NCBI GenBank assembly: GCA_049115695.1
Contig: JAGDZR010000001.1
Coordinates: 368,376-432,375, forward strand
DNA length: 64,000 nt
Source: JAGDZR01 sp049115695
GTDB lineage: Bacteria > Bacteroidota > Bacteroidia > Cytophagales > Cyclobacteriaceae
Reading direction: 5' to 3'
How positions within the stretch are numbered: position 1 is the first letter of the stretch; the number at the start of each line of letters is the position of its first letter. A program made the translations under genes and the position numbers. Below are positions 26,899 through 36,650 of the stretch, piece after piece. The notes beneath the pieces were generated by a model. The model was not told the DNA's origin. It worked only from the letters and a program-made list of their open reading frames with translations, and searched no databases.

Positions 26899-29539
26899 CA
26901 CATTTGTAAGGGTCATATGAAATATCAGGTCCGACGTGGTAATTCCATTCTGCTTCTGTCATTGTTTCAACAGGCGATTCGCATAGTCGATTTGCAATCA
27001 CAGCAGCATCTAAAGGATGATAACTTAGCGATCCATCCATTTCGCCAATCATCAGCAATTGGCTGTTCTCGTCAAAATACAATGTGGTTACAAAAGTAGA
27101 AGTCTGAAAACTGGAAGCGTCAAAAACACTTGTATCATCTGGCATCCAGATCCGTACATGTTTATCAAATGCACCACTGATGAGCTGGCCACCCAATGTG
27201 TAAGTGAGTGTTGAAACACGAGATTGATGTGCAGCTATTTCGGATTGTATAAATGGTTCCCCATTCTCAACTGAATATCTTCTTATTTCACCTGAATTAT
27301 ACCCGATGGCCAGGTTTTTAGCCACGCGATCGATGGCCAAGGCACTTATTTTGTCAGGATGATCGGCAATGAATGAAGTCATTGAGTTTTCAGTCAACTT
27401 ATAGAGCTCATCACCCACAAGTGCAATATAGTCACCACCAAACTGCATAATATCGGAAATAGCAATTGAGAGTTCTGTATAGGACACTTCTATTTTTGTT
27501 GGATCTTTAGCGGAAATTCGGAGTATCTGAGTCTGGGTATATACTTCCCAAATATCAGTTTTAGCAAAAATAGCCAACACCTTTCCTTCTAATTTGTTAG
27601 CATAAAGTTCGTAGTATTCGTCAGAGCTCGGTTTGATTTGAATGAATTTTTTATCTCCAAGATACACCAGGCTGGTTTCTTTATCGTTAGTCCCAATGTT
27701 CAGTACATTGAATGAATTCAATGATCTTTCGATAATATCCATTTTACCCTCTTTGTAATAGTAGATAAAACCAGGAACTATTTCGAATGGGTACATTTCA
27801 CGCTCACTTTCATACCACTTCTTAATTAACCCATCGTCTCCCAATGAATAAATGATGTCATTGGCTTTGAAAATATCAGTAATTCGTGTGTTGGCATGAC
27901 CGATCATTTCAAATCTATTTTGGTCAATATTAGCAGTTTGAGCATCAAGTAGTGCCTTCATGACAATTGTAGGAGTCTCACCTGACGAACTTTCTTGAGC
28001 TAACATGTAGCTATTCAGTGCAAACTTTCTTTTCTGTGCAGGTTTGGGTTCGAGTATGGATGTTTTCGCTAAGCCGGTAGCAATATCAATGATGTTTTCT
28101 TCCTTAAGCTCCTGCTGAGCTTTGAATGATTCCTGCAAATTCATTTGAACCGAATCCAATTGTGTTGCAACAAATGCTGTGACTTCCTTGGTAACTGACA
28201 GGCTATCATCCAGCATATTGGCCTTCCTGTATGCATATCTCAATTGGCTGTTTAGGATCGCATTTCTTGCTTTCAGACTGTCCTCTCTTCTTATTGTCTT
28301 TTCCAATAAGGCATTATCCTCTTTAAGGGATTGAGATTGGGAATTGGTATTGATGCTTGCTTTTCTTGCGGCCGCTTCAAGCTTTTCTATTTTGACAATT
28401 GCTTTATTGAGTTTGCCCTCAAGTTTTGTGTTATTTGAGGTGCTTTTTATAACAATAAGTAGGGAAGCAATCATGACCACAATTACACCGATTAGGGCAG
28501 TCATTTTCAGGATTTTGCTTCTTTGAATCGATTTCCTGGATTTGTTAACCAGGGATCTTAGCTCATCGCTCAACACCAATCCTTTTTCGAATAGCCTAAT
28601 TTGGTCAAGTTCTGCAGCGGTTAGCAATCTGTTTTGCTTAATGAACGTGCTGCCATTGACCCTTGAAAGGAAAAGAGCAGTCCTGGAAAGCCCGTCTTCA
28701 TATCTTGATAAAAGATGCCCGGCCTTAGCTGCAAAATGAATGTTAGCGAATTGAATAGCATTATCGCCTACCTGAATCAGACTGGATTGCTCCAATTTGA
28801 AAATGATAGGATCAATATCCTTCTTATCTAAATTATAGACATTGCTGGCAATTGAATTGATTTCACTTGGAATCTCCGAAATGGCAATCGCCTTCAATAA
28901 ACTTATTTCAGCCGATTTTGGATCATGTTCAGAAACGAAAGCATCAAAAAATTCATCATAGAGCGTTTGAGTGTTCTCTGGCGTTTTACCATTTGAAATT
29001 AATCCTATTAACAAACTGAGTCCGAGGAAATCAATATTGAGCCCATCAAAACTCAGGTCTTGAAGCCAGTTTTGATCATAGGAGATATTGCTGGCTTTAC
29101 AATCATGTTGTAACAAAGACTCAGCCTCTTTAAAAGAAACCGGAGGAAGATGCAGGTAATTGACCTCTGTATTGAGAGCCTGTACTACATCCTTAATTGT
29201 TGCGATTGAAGTTTTTCGCACCACCAAAATGATGCATTTTCCTGAAGCAATGAATGCGTCAAACTGTTTTTGCAGGACGGACTTTTCAGTTAAAGCCCGA
29301 AGCATTGCGTCAATATTATCAAGAATGAGAACTGATGCCTTCTCATTAGTTGTAACAAACTCTGCTAAAGACGAATCGGGTTTGGATCTAAATACGGCCG
29401 TATCTTTGTTGACTGAAAGGTAATCGTCAACAATCCTGGACTTTCCGATTGCTTTCTCACCATATATAATGAGTAAGCCAGGTTGGATACCATCAATAAT
29501 TTGATCGACTAGATCTTTTCTTAACGTTGAATTGGGCAT
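26888..29539 (-). CDS. STAND-like NTPase with membrane helix, coiled coil and WD40-like propeller
   Basis: About 883 residues from the ATG at 29539 (a TTG at 29578 would add 13). The N-terminal NTPase has a Walker A motif IIYGEKAIGKSR (G27-S34) and a Walker B-like VLILDNID (about 71-77), followed by helical regions of the STAND/AAA type to about residue 335. A single membrane helix lies near 345-366 (ALIGVIVVMIASLLIVI), then a long coiled coil (about 372-490). Last comes a repeat domain with WD40-like blades such as YSLGDDGLIKKWY, LAIGYNSGEIRRYS and LISGAFDKHVRIW. The NTPase would face the cytoplasm and the propeller the periplasm. No TIR, caspase or nuclease effector domain is fused. It leads a tightly overlapping three-gene operon. 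Confidence 0.82.
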   Translation of the reverse strand: MPNSTLRKDLVDQIIDGIQPGLLIIYGEKAIGKSRIVDDYLSVNKDTAVFRSKPDSSLAEFVTTNEKASVLILDNIDAMLRALTEKSVLQKQFDAFIASGKCIILVVRKTSIATIKDVVQALNTEVNYLHLPPVSFKEAESLLQHDCKASNISYDQNWLQDLSFDGLNIDFLGLSLLIGLISNGKTPENTQTLYDEFFDAFVSEHDPKSAEISLLKAIAISEIPSEINSIASNVYNLDKKDIDPIIFKLEQSSLIQVGDNAIQFANIHFAAKAGHLLSRYEDGLSRTALFLSRVNGSTFIKQNRLLTAAELDQIRLFEKGLVLSDELRSLVNKSRKSIQRSKILKMTALIGVIVVMIASLLIVIKSTSNNTKLEGKLNKAIVKIEKLEAAARKASINTNSQSQSLKEDNALLEKTIRREDSLKARNAILNSQLRYAYRKANMLDDSLSVTKEVTAFVATQLDSVQMNLQESFKAQQELKEENIIDIATGLAKTSILEPKPAQKRKFALNSYMLAQESSSGETPTIVMKALLDAQTANIDQNRFEMIGHANTRITDIFKANDIIYSLGDDGLIKKWYESEREMYPFEIVPGFIYYYKEGKMDIIERSLNSFNVLNIGTNDKETSLVYLGDKKFIQIKPSSDEYYELYANKLEGKVLAIFAKTDIWEVYTQTQILRISAKDPTKIEVSYTELSIAISDIMQFGGDYIALVGDELYKLTENSMTSFIADHPDKISALAIDRVAKNLAIGYNSGEIRRYSVENGEPFIQSEIAAHQSRVSTLTYTLGGQLISGAFDKHVRIWMPDDTSVFDASSFQTSTFVTTLYFDENSQLLMIGEMDGSLSYHPLDAAVIANRLCESPVETMTEAEWNYHVGPDISYDPYKCDEQ

Positions 29540-29680
29540 ACCTGCTTTTCCTTGTGCGATTCTATTATGCTGTTGCAAAAGGTAATGTCGCGCAATTTAA
29601 ACCGATGGTGTTAAAGAGTAAATCCTCAGTTCCTGATAAATGATAATCAGTCCAGTTATCTTATGATCGGTAGCAATAGG

Positions 29681-30673
29681 TTATTTGAGACGGTCGTTAA
29701 AGAAAGCTCGAGTTCGAATTCTAGCTAACGTTGAGGCTTCTCCGTCTGTCCCGTCATCTTTGCCATCAAAACTATGCGATGCTTCTTCATAGTTAAAATA
29801 GGAAAGCGCTACGTCCGGCTCATTCATGAGCAAATGATTGATAAGACATAGTGAGTTTTTTGTCAATGGATCCATTTCAGCGACATGAATCATCAAATCA
29901 CAATAAGGTTTGTAAATGGATGTTTCTGAGCAGGGATTGCCATAATACCCATTGTGAAAGGAGCCAGGGTAATAAACTACCGCAGCTTTAAACAAGCCAT
30001 CTAGTGGGAGCACTACTGGAGGCCCAATCTCATTGGAATACTCAACCCCATCAATTGATTGTGTCCATGTCCAGTTATCAGGTGTCTGTGATAGATCATA
30101 GATGGTACTTTGAACAGCTGTACCTCCATGAGAAAAACCAAGAATACCCACAGAAAGCGGATCTACGATTTTCTTTCCATCATCCCATTGAAGGGTTTTA
30201 AGCATTTTCAAAACAGCATAGGCATCATGGTTTCTAACAAATGTTGCACTGATTTTGAATTGCTTTGGAGGGTCTTTCCATTCTCCCGCATTTTCAATTG
30301 TGCCCCTGGGATAGTAACTACCTGGAAATGCGCTAACAAATCCATCTTCATTTAACATTTCCTTCCAATCTTTGTTTTGCCTGGATAATTCCCATTCGTT
30401 TACAATATCATCGATTCCGTCATTATCAGTATCCTCATCATCCCAGTTGCCACCCGATCCATGCATGACGATAACCGCCGGCATCATTTCGCCATAAGTA
30501 GGAAGACTAATGGGAACAGTTAGATCCACACCCAATGAATTCACGGTCAGTATGGTATCCCGGGTATTTGCGGAAATGGTAATACCTCCAGCATCACAGT
30601 TGCAGGGCTCATCGTCATTGGAGCAACCAACCAGAACAATTAAAAAGCTTAGGGCTAACAGTTGTATTCTCAT
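29681..30673 (-). CDS. Secreted alpha/beta hydrolase lipoprotein (dienelactone-hydrolase-like)
   Basis: About 330 residues from the ATG at 30673, chosen because it gives a proper lipoprotein signal (MRIQLLALSFLIVLVGCSND). The upstream in-frame start at 30751 would place 26 charged residues ahead of it. The fold shows PAVIVMHGSGGNWDDE (oxyanion loop), the nucleophile elbow GFSHGG (Ser181) and a late His in EEASHSFDG. An acidic DTDNDGIDD insertion (about residues 81-89) right after the oxyanion loop looks like a thrombospondin-type-3 calcium loop, unusual for this family. CNC near the N-terminus might form a disulfide. Substrate unknown; ester or lactone cleavage is inferred. Confidence 0.8.
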   Translation of the reverse strand: MRIQLLALSFLIVLVGCSNDDEPCNCDAGGITISANTRDTILTVNSLGVDLTVPISLPTYGEMMPAVIVMHGSGGNWDDEDTDNDGIDDIVNEWELSRQNKDWKEMLNEDGFVSAFPGSYYPRGTIENAGEWKDPPKQFKISATFVRNHDAYAVLKMLKTLQWDDGKKIVDPLSVGILGFSHGGTAVQSTIYDLSQTPDNWTWTQSIDGVEYSNEIGPPVVLPLDGLFKAAVVYYPGSFHNGYYGNPCSETSIYKPYCDLMIHVAEMDPLTKNSLCLINHLLMNEPDVALSYFNYEEASHSFDGKDDGTDGEASTLARIRTRAFFNDRLK

Positions 30674-31065
30674 GAAATCAGTTTTTGAGGACAAACGCAA
30701 TAGTGGTGAAAATTGATCTTTTTTAATCCATCTTTTTGAAGATTTTGCCAATTACATATCAAAGACTAACAGGCGCCACGTGTCGCGAGTAGAAGTGGAT
30801 TTCTTGTTTGAGATCTGTCAATCTGAGCGTGGTTTTCCTAAAATGGAGAATCCATTCAAAGGACAAATGACTAAAGTCCTCACATTGTAAGTCCAAAACT
30901 CACGCCCTTTGAGTTGAAATATATCTGTAGTAATTGGCTAATAGAGGCAATAGAGACTGTTTTTAATAACATGCAACAATATTTAATGAATCCGCAACAT
31001 GTGTTAATCCGCCCTCCATCGCTTTTTGAGTCATTTGCAAGCAATTGAACAAAGCATAACTAAAA
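30674..31065. other. Divergent intergenic region
   Basis: About 390 bases between the hydrolase gene and the giant surface-protein gene, so both promoters must lie here. I see no reading frame with family similarity, no tRNA and no repeat. AT-rich stretches precede each start, but no single promoter could be chosen with confidence. Confidence 0.5.
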
Positions 31066-34000
31066 ATGACCGTTTTAAAAACACAATCTTCAATCAGGAA
31101 GATTAAAATTCAATCTACTGATTACGCACGATTACGTGTGAGCATGATGTTGATGAGAATATTGTTAGTTGCATTTATTCTTACTTTTTGGTTTTTCGCC
31201 AATAGTCAAGGTGTACAGAACCAGTATGGATTCACCGATGGTAAAGTGGAGCAGATTCTATCAGATGATAGCTTTCTTTACCTCGGTGGAAGTTTTGTTA
31301 GAGCATTTGATAGAGAAGATGTCCATGGCAATGGTATTGTGACCAACCTTGATGGAACATTACAACCGGGTTTTCCATTTATCAATTCTCGTGTAAGACA
31401 TGCTATCCCTGACAATGAAGGTGGCTGGTACATCGCAGGTGATTTTTCATATGTTGGAGAAATCCAACAGTCATATTTGGCACATATTTTATCCGATAAT
31501 TCAGTGGATACGTCCTTCACGCCCTCCATTTCGCATTCGGTGTATACAATGACATTGATTGGTGATTCCCTTATGATCGGAGGTCAGTTTGTAACCGTAA
31601 ATGGGGCATCACATAAAAAATTGGCAAAGATCCATAAGTCATCCGGTGAGGTTGGAGGTTGGAATCCATCAATCGAGAATGGAATGGTTCATTCAATTGC
31701 TCCGGATGGAGATAGCGTTCTTGTGGGCGGATCATTCACTTTGGTCGAAGGAAGTATAAGTAGATCCTACATTGCAAAGTACAGTTTGTCAGATGGAGTG
31801 TTGGGTGACTTTGCACCAAACTATAATCATTATATCAATGACATAGCAATTTATGGTGATTCATTATTTGTTGGAGGCATTTTTACGCAAGTAAACGGAC
31901 TCACTCGGAATCGTCTGGTTAAGATTCATAAAACATCGGGTGAGGCGAGTTTGACCTGGGATCCAGATGCTGATCGTAATGTGAACAAGCTAGCAATTCA
32001 TGAGGGTGAACTTTTTGCAGTAGGCTATTTTGGAAAAATGAGTGGTCAGTTTATTGATGTCTTGGCTAAAATAGATTTGAACACTGGTGAGCCTGATGCT
32101 GCTGTCGATATCAACAGTTTTGTGATCAAGGGAGATATCAAGCGAGTAAATAGCATTGCCTTTGATGAGGATCACAACATGATCGTAGGGGGGTATTTTC
32201 AAATGATCAGCGGTAAGCCAAGTGCCTACATTGCAAAACTATCTCCAACCGGAGAGCTGATTGAATCATTTGATTTTGGTCTGAGCGATCAGGTTCAAAC
32301 TATTGCTGTATCAGGTAATCAAATGTTTGTGGGAGGGGATTTTACAGCTGCTGGAGGTCAAACACGCATAGGTCTCGCTCGATATGATCATAAATCCGGT
32401 GAATTAAGTGACTGGGAGATGAATACAGATTTCCCGGTATATGTAATGAAAATGGACGGTGACAGTATGCTGATTGGTGGCAACTTCAATAAGGTCAATG
32501 GTGAGGCGCGTATCGGTTTGGCAAGATTTGATCGAGTTACTGGAAATCTTGGGTCCTGGTCACCATCCGCCTCAGGGTTACGAGATATTATAATTGATGG
32601 TGATAGCCTTTTGATTGGTGGAAATTTTACTTCAGTTGGAGGAGTTTCACGATCTCGCTTGGCGAAAATTCATAAATACACTGGCGAAGCAGGGGGATGG
32701 AGTCCAACTTCAAATAGTATCATTTACGATTTAGAAATGGACGGAGATAGTGTCATTCTATCGGGTGGTTTCACAACAATAAACGGAGTAAACAGATCAA
32801 AACTGGCAAAGGTGCATAAGTCAACCGGGGAGTTAAGCTCTTGGGCACCTCAGGTTGATAATTATGTATGGGATATGCAGCTGGATGGAGATAGTTTATT
32901 TATTGGTGGTTTTTTCAATAATGTCAATGGAGCATCAAGAAAGAAATTAGCAAAACTGCATAAAACGACAGGCGAGTTAAGTCCAAGTTGGATTGCCGAT
33001 GCAAACAATACAGTTTATGACTTGATAGTTGAGGGAAATGAAATGTATGTCGCTGGGTGGTTTTCCTCAATCAATGGTGCACCTGCACATAGGTTGGCTT
33101 TACTGGATAAGACTTCAGGAAATGTCAATACTAATTTTAAGCCGTTGTTGAATGGACCGGTACTGGACATCACCAAAAATGGTGATTGGCTTCTGTTGGG
33201 AGGGAATTTTACCTATGCAAAAGGGGTAAGAATGGTTGGTTCTGCAGTGATGAGAGTCGACAATGACGTTGAGATTGAGTACAATGGTTATAAAAGTCAA
33301 TCAGGCGATACGCTTAGAATTGACGAAATATTGGTGGACAGCACTTCAACGGACTATACCGTTACAATTAAAAATACGAGCATCTATTCAACCTTAAACC
33401 TTTCGGGTTTTCCAAGAATAGAGCTTAATGGTACTCATCAGAGTGATTATGGTATCGACAGTGCTGGTTTGCACAGCGTTTTAAACCCTGATGAAAGTAC
33501 GACTTTTCAGATCAATTTTACGCCATCAGGAGGTGGCTTGCGATCTGCATCCATTGTCATCACCAATGATACGCCAGATGAAGAAACTTTTGTAATCAAC
33601 TTAGCAGGACTAGGAAAGAAACATAAACAGCAGGTAACGTTTGATGAATTGGACCCAATGAATGTCAACGATGAAAACTTCACTCTAAGCGCGGTTTCAG
33701 ATCAGGGATTGTCAGTGAGCTTTAAAAGTAGCGACACAACGATCGCAAAAGTCGTGGGTAGTGAAGTTGAAATAGTAGGGGGAGGCATTTGCCAAATAAC
33801 CGCAATTCAAGCTGGAAATGAAGTCTTCCTTGCGGACTCAGTGGTCAGGACATTAGTGGTTTCCAAGGTCGACCAATCTATTACATTTAATCAGTTGAGT
33901 GATGTGACATTTGGGGAAGAGTATTTTGTACTGACAGGTCAGGCAAGTTCCTCATTGGATGTAGTTTACGAAAGTTCAAATTCATCTGTAATCATGATTT

Positions 34001-36597
34001 CAAATGATACAGCATGGATTGTGGGAGGTGGTGAGTCTACCATCACAGCTAGTCAGATTGGTAATCACATTTACAACGCAGCAACACCTATCCAGCAAGA
34101 AGTATTAGTAAACAAGTCTTCACAAAGCATCACATTTGAATTAGTAGATCAGCATGTGTACACTGATGGTAATTTATTGCTGAGCGCCACTTCTACATCA
34201 GGTCTTAATGTTATTTACACAAGTTCTGATACTTCAATTGCTAAAATCAATGGTGATTCGTTGATTTTAGTGGAGCTTGGTGAGGTGATTGTAACTGCAC
34301 ATCAGGCAGGTAACATGAACTATGAGGGCGCTGATTCAGTTCAGCAGACCATATCTATTCAAAAAGGAAGTCAGTTAATTACATTCAACGAGTTGGATGA
34401 CATGACTTTTGGTCAAGATGACTTGCTACTATCAGGTTTTTCATCTGCGCAGCTGATTGTGGAATATAGTAGTTCGAATCAAGAAGTGGCCCAAATTGAG
34501 GACGGTGTGTTATCAATTGTGGGTGCAGGAACAACAATCATAACAGCAAGTCAAGGAGGTAATGAAACAGTCGAGGCGGCTGTAGATGTAGATCAAAGTT
34601 TAACCGTACTGAAAGTCTCACAGCAAATTGATTTCGATAGTCTTGATGATAGATCTTTTGGAGATGATGCCTTTATTTTGTTGGCACAATCTTCCTCAGG
34701 GCTCGAGATCAACTATCATATTTCAGATACCAGCATTGCAAAAATTGATGGAGGTAAAGTTATCATTGTAGGCGTTGGTGAAACTACCGTAACAGCCAGA
34801 CAATCAGGAGATAATAATTATTTTGCAGCTGAAGATGTGACCAGAGATCTCAATATTTCCAAGGGTAATCAGCACATTGAATTTTCGGAGCTAGCGTCCA
34901 AAAAGTATGGAGATTCTAGTTTTACACTAGAAGGAACGTCTAGCGCAAACCTTGAGGTTTCATTTTCCACTTCTGATACTTCAGTATTACAAATCGAGGG
35001 GAGCCTGGCAACCATTTTAAAACCAGGCGTTGCTGTTGTCAGTGCCCGCCAAGCGGGAAATGAATTGTATACTGCTGCAGAGACTGTGACTCAAGAACTG
35101 ACCATTGAGAAGCTTGATCAAGTGATCAGTTTTGATTCTATTTCTGCCAAATCATTCGGTGATGAGAATTTTGAACTTGTGGCTTCAAGTGATGCTGGTT
35201 TGATTGTCACGTACAGTAGTTCTGATACCACAATTCTTGCTATTGATGGAAATATAGCAAAGATCTTAAAGGCTGGATTGGTAACAGTAACGGCATCTCA
35301 AGAAGGAAATGATTATTACAATGCTGCTGAGAATGTGTTACAAGAATTGGGCATTGATAAGCTTAATCAACTCATAAGTTTTGATACAATTTCGACTAAA
35401 ACATATGGGAACGAACCATTCAGATTGTCAGCTTCCTCTTCTTCCGGACTGGATTTGACTTTTGTAATTGAGGACACAACAATCGCTACAGTTATTGGTA
35501 ACACTGTGACAGTTCATAGGGCAGGTGAGACAACCGTTACAGCCATGCAGCATGGTGATGCAAATTATATTGTTGCAGATCCAGTTGAACATCAGTTGAT
35601 AGTAGCCAAGTCCAGTCAAACTATCACATTCAATGACATTTCAGAGAAAAGCATCAGTGATGAGTCATTTGAATTAGTTGCGACCAGCTCGTCGGATCTG
35701 CCTGTTTCATTTGTTTCATCAGACGTATCGGTTGTATCCATTGAAGGTAATGTGGTAACGATACAAGGAGCTGGAATAGCGATAATCACTGCAATTCATG
35801 CTGGGAATCAAAATTATCTTCCCGCTAATAGCGTTCATCAGTCCATTGAAATTGCCGGACTAACTCACTTTATCAAGTTTGATGAGATTCCGACTAAAAC
35901 TTTTGGAGCAGAACCATTTGAGCTAAACGCATTTTCGAATCTTGGTCTGGAAGTCACATACTTAAGCATGGATACTAGTTTGCTTAAGACAGAAGAAAAG
36001 ATGGCAAGTATCATGGGGGCAGGTAAAGTGGAGGTTGTCGCCATGCATGATGGGAATGACACAATTAATTCAACCTCAGATACGATAGTCGTCAACATAA
36101 ATAAGGCAACTCAGACGATTGAGATAGAAGCACCGGAAACGATGTATACTACAAGTGATCCTTTCCATATATCAGCTGGATCGAGTTCACAATTACCTAT
36201 TTCGATTCAGGTAACTGGTGTAGCGACAATTGATCAAAACGGGTTAGTTACGTTGACAGGAGAGCAGGGCATGGTTGAAGTCACTGTGGTTCAAAATGGT
36301 AATGCGAATTATCATTCAGTTGATACAGCATTCAGTTTTGAAGTAATGCTAAATCAAACCCTGAGTACGCCGCTAGAGTTGGAGATAACCGTTTTTCCAA
36401 ATCCGGTGACTGATTATTTAAAAATACGCGGATCTGGATCACATGCTGTAGTGCTCATGGATGCAAATGGAAAAATACTTTCTCGGCTTACCGATACAAA
36501 TGAAATAGACATGACTGGTTTGTCAAAAGGAATGTATTTGGTCCAAATTATTACACAGCAACAACAGAAGACAATACGGGTCGTAAAAAGGGACTAG
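31066..36597 (+). CDS. Giant surface protein: delta-60-type repeats, 11 Ig-like repeats, sorting domain
   Basis: 1843 residues. The likely start is the ATG at 31144 (MMLMRILLVAFILTFWFF, signal peptide); the extra 26 residues from 31066 are basic and atypical. Residues about 50-735 hold some fifteen delta-60/DUF5122-like propeller repeats with core DGDSLLIGGNFTSVGG. A choice-of-anchor-type domain follows (about 740-850). Eleven tandem Ig-like repeats of 81-83 residues fill about 855-1750, with core SSDTSIAKIxG then VGxGxxTVTAxQxGN. The end has a type A sorting domain (VFPNPVTDYLKIRGSG, GMYLVQIITQ, VVKRD). It is a type IX secretion cargo, probably an adhesin. A terminator follows the stop codon. 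Confidence 0.88.
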   Translation: MTVLKTQSSIRKIKIQSTDYARLRVSMMLMRILLVAFILTFWFFANSQGVQNQYGFTDGKVEQILSDDSFLYLGGSFVRAFDREDVHGNGIVTNLDGTLQPGFPFINSRVRHAIPDNEGGWYIAGDFSYVGEIQQSYLAHILSDNSVDTSFTPSISHSVYTMTLIGDSLMIGGQFVTVNGASHKKLAKIHKSSGEVGGWNPSIENGMVHSIAPDGDSVLVGGSFTLVEGSISRSYIAKYSLSDGVLGDFAPNYNHYINDIAIYGDSLFVGGIFTQVNGLTRNRLVKIHKTSGEASLTWDPDADRNVNKLAIHEGELFAVGYFGKMSGQFIDVLAKIDLNTGEPDAAVDINSFVIKGDIKRVNSIAFDEDHNMIVGGYFQMISGKPSAYIAKLSPTGELIESFDFGLSDQVQTIAVSGNQMFVGGDFTAAGGQTRIGLARYDHKSGELSDWEMNTDFPVYVMKMDGDSMLIGGNFNKVNGEARIGLARFDRVTGNLGSWSPSASGLRDIIIDGDSLLIGGNFTSVGGVSRSRLAKIHKYTGEAGGWSPTSNSIIYDLEMDGDSVILSGGFTTINGVNRSKLAKVHKSTGELSSWAPQVDNYVWDMQLDGDSLFIGGFFNNVNGASRKKLAKLHKTTGELSPSWIADANNTVYDLIVEGNEMYVAGWFSSINGAPAHRLALLDKTSGNVNTNFKPLLNGPVLDITKNGDWLLLGGNFTYAKGVRMVGSAVMRVDNDVEIEYNGYKSQSGDTLRIDEILVDSTSTDYTVTIKNTSIYSTLNLSGFPRIELNGTHQSDYGIDSAGLHSVLNPDESTTFQINFTPSGGGLRSASIVITNDTPDEETFVINLAGLGKKHKQQVTFDELDPMNVNDENFTLSAVSDQGLSVSFKSSDTTIAKVVGSEVEIVGGGICQITAIQAGNEVFLADSVVRTLVVSKVDQSITFNQLSDVTFGEEYFVLTGQASSSLDVVYESSNSSVIMISNDTAWIVGGGESTITASQIGNHIYNAATPIQQEVLVNKSSQSITFELVDQHVYTDGNLLLSATSTSGLNVIYTSSDTSIAKINGDSLILVELGEVIVTAHQAGNMNYEGADSVQQTISIQKGSQLITFNELDDMTFGQDDLLLSGFSSAQLIVEYSSSNQEVAQIEDGVLSIVGAGTTIITASQGGNETVEAAVDVDQSLTVLKVSQQIDFDSLDDRSFGDDAFILLAQSSSGLEINYHISDTSIAKIDGGKVIIVGVGETTVTARQSGDNNYFAAEDVTRDLNISKGNQHIEFSELASKKYGDSSFTLEGTSSANLEVSFSTSDTSVLQIEGSLATILKPGVAVVSARQAGNELYTAAETVTQELTIEKLDQVISFDSISAKSFGDENFELVASSDAGLIVTYSSSDTTILAIDGNIAKILKAGLVTVTASQEGNDYYNAAENVLQELGIDKLNQLISFDTISTKTYGNEPFRLSASSSSGLDLTFVIEDTTIATVIGNTVTVHRAGETTVTAMQHGDANYIVADPVEHQLIVAKSSQTITFNDISEKSISDESFELVATSSSDLPVSFVSSDVSVVSIEGNVVTIQGAGIAIITAIHAGNQNYLPANSVHQSIEIAGLTHFIKFDEIPTKTFGAEPFELNAFSNLGLEVTYLSMDTSLLKTEEKMASIMGAGKVEVVAMHDGNDTINSTSDTIVVNINKATQTIEIEAPETMYTTSDPFHISAGSSSQLPISIQVTGVATIDQNGLVTLTGEQGMVEVTVVQNGNANYHSVDTAFSFEVMLNQTLSTPLELEITVFPNPVTDYLKIRGSGSHAVVLMDANGKILSRLTDTNEIDMTGLSKGMYLVQIITQQQQKTIRVVKRD

Positions 36598-36619
36598 CGA
36601 CCTGTGCTACGTTCAATTG

Positions 36620-36650
36620 CCCCCATGTCAAAAGGACATGGGGGTTTATT
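36620..36650 (+). terminator. Rho-independent terminator of the giant surface-protein gene
   Basis: CCCCCATGTC (36620-36629) pairs perfectly with GACATGGGGG (36635-36644) around a five-base loop, then TTTATTTATG. It begins 23 bases after the stop codon and overlaps the end of the convergent regulator gene. Confidence 0.85.
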
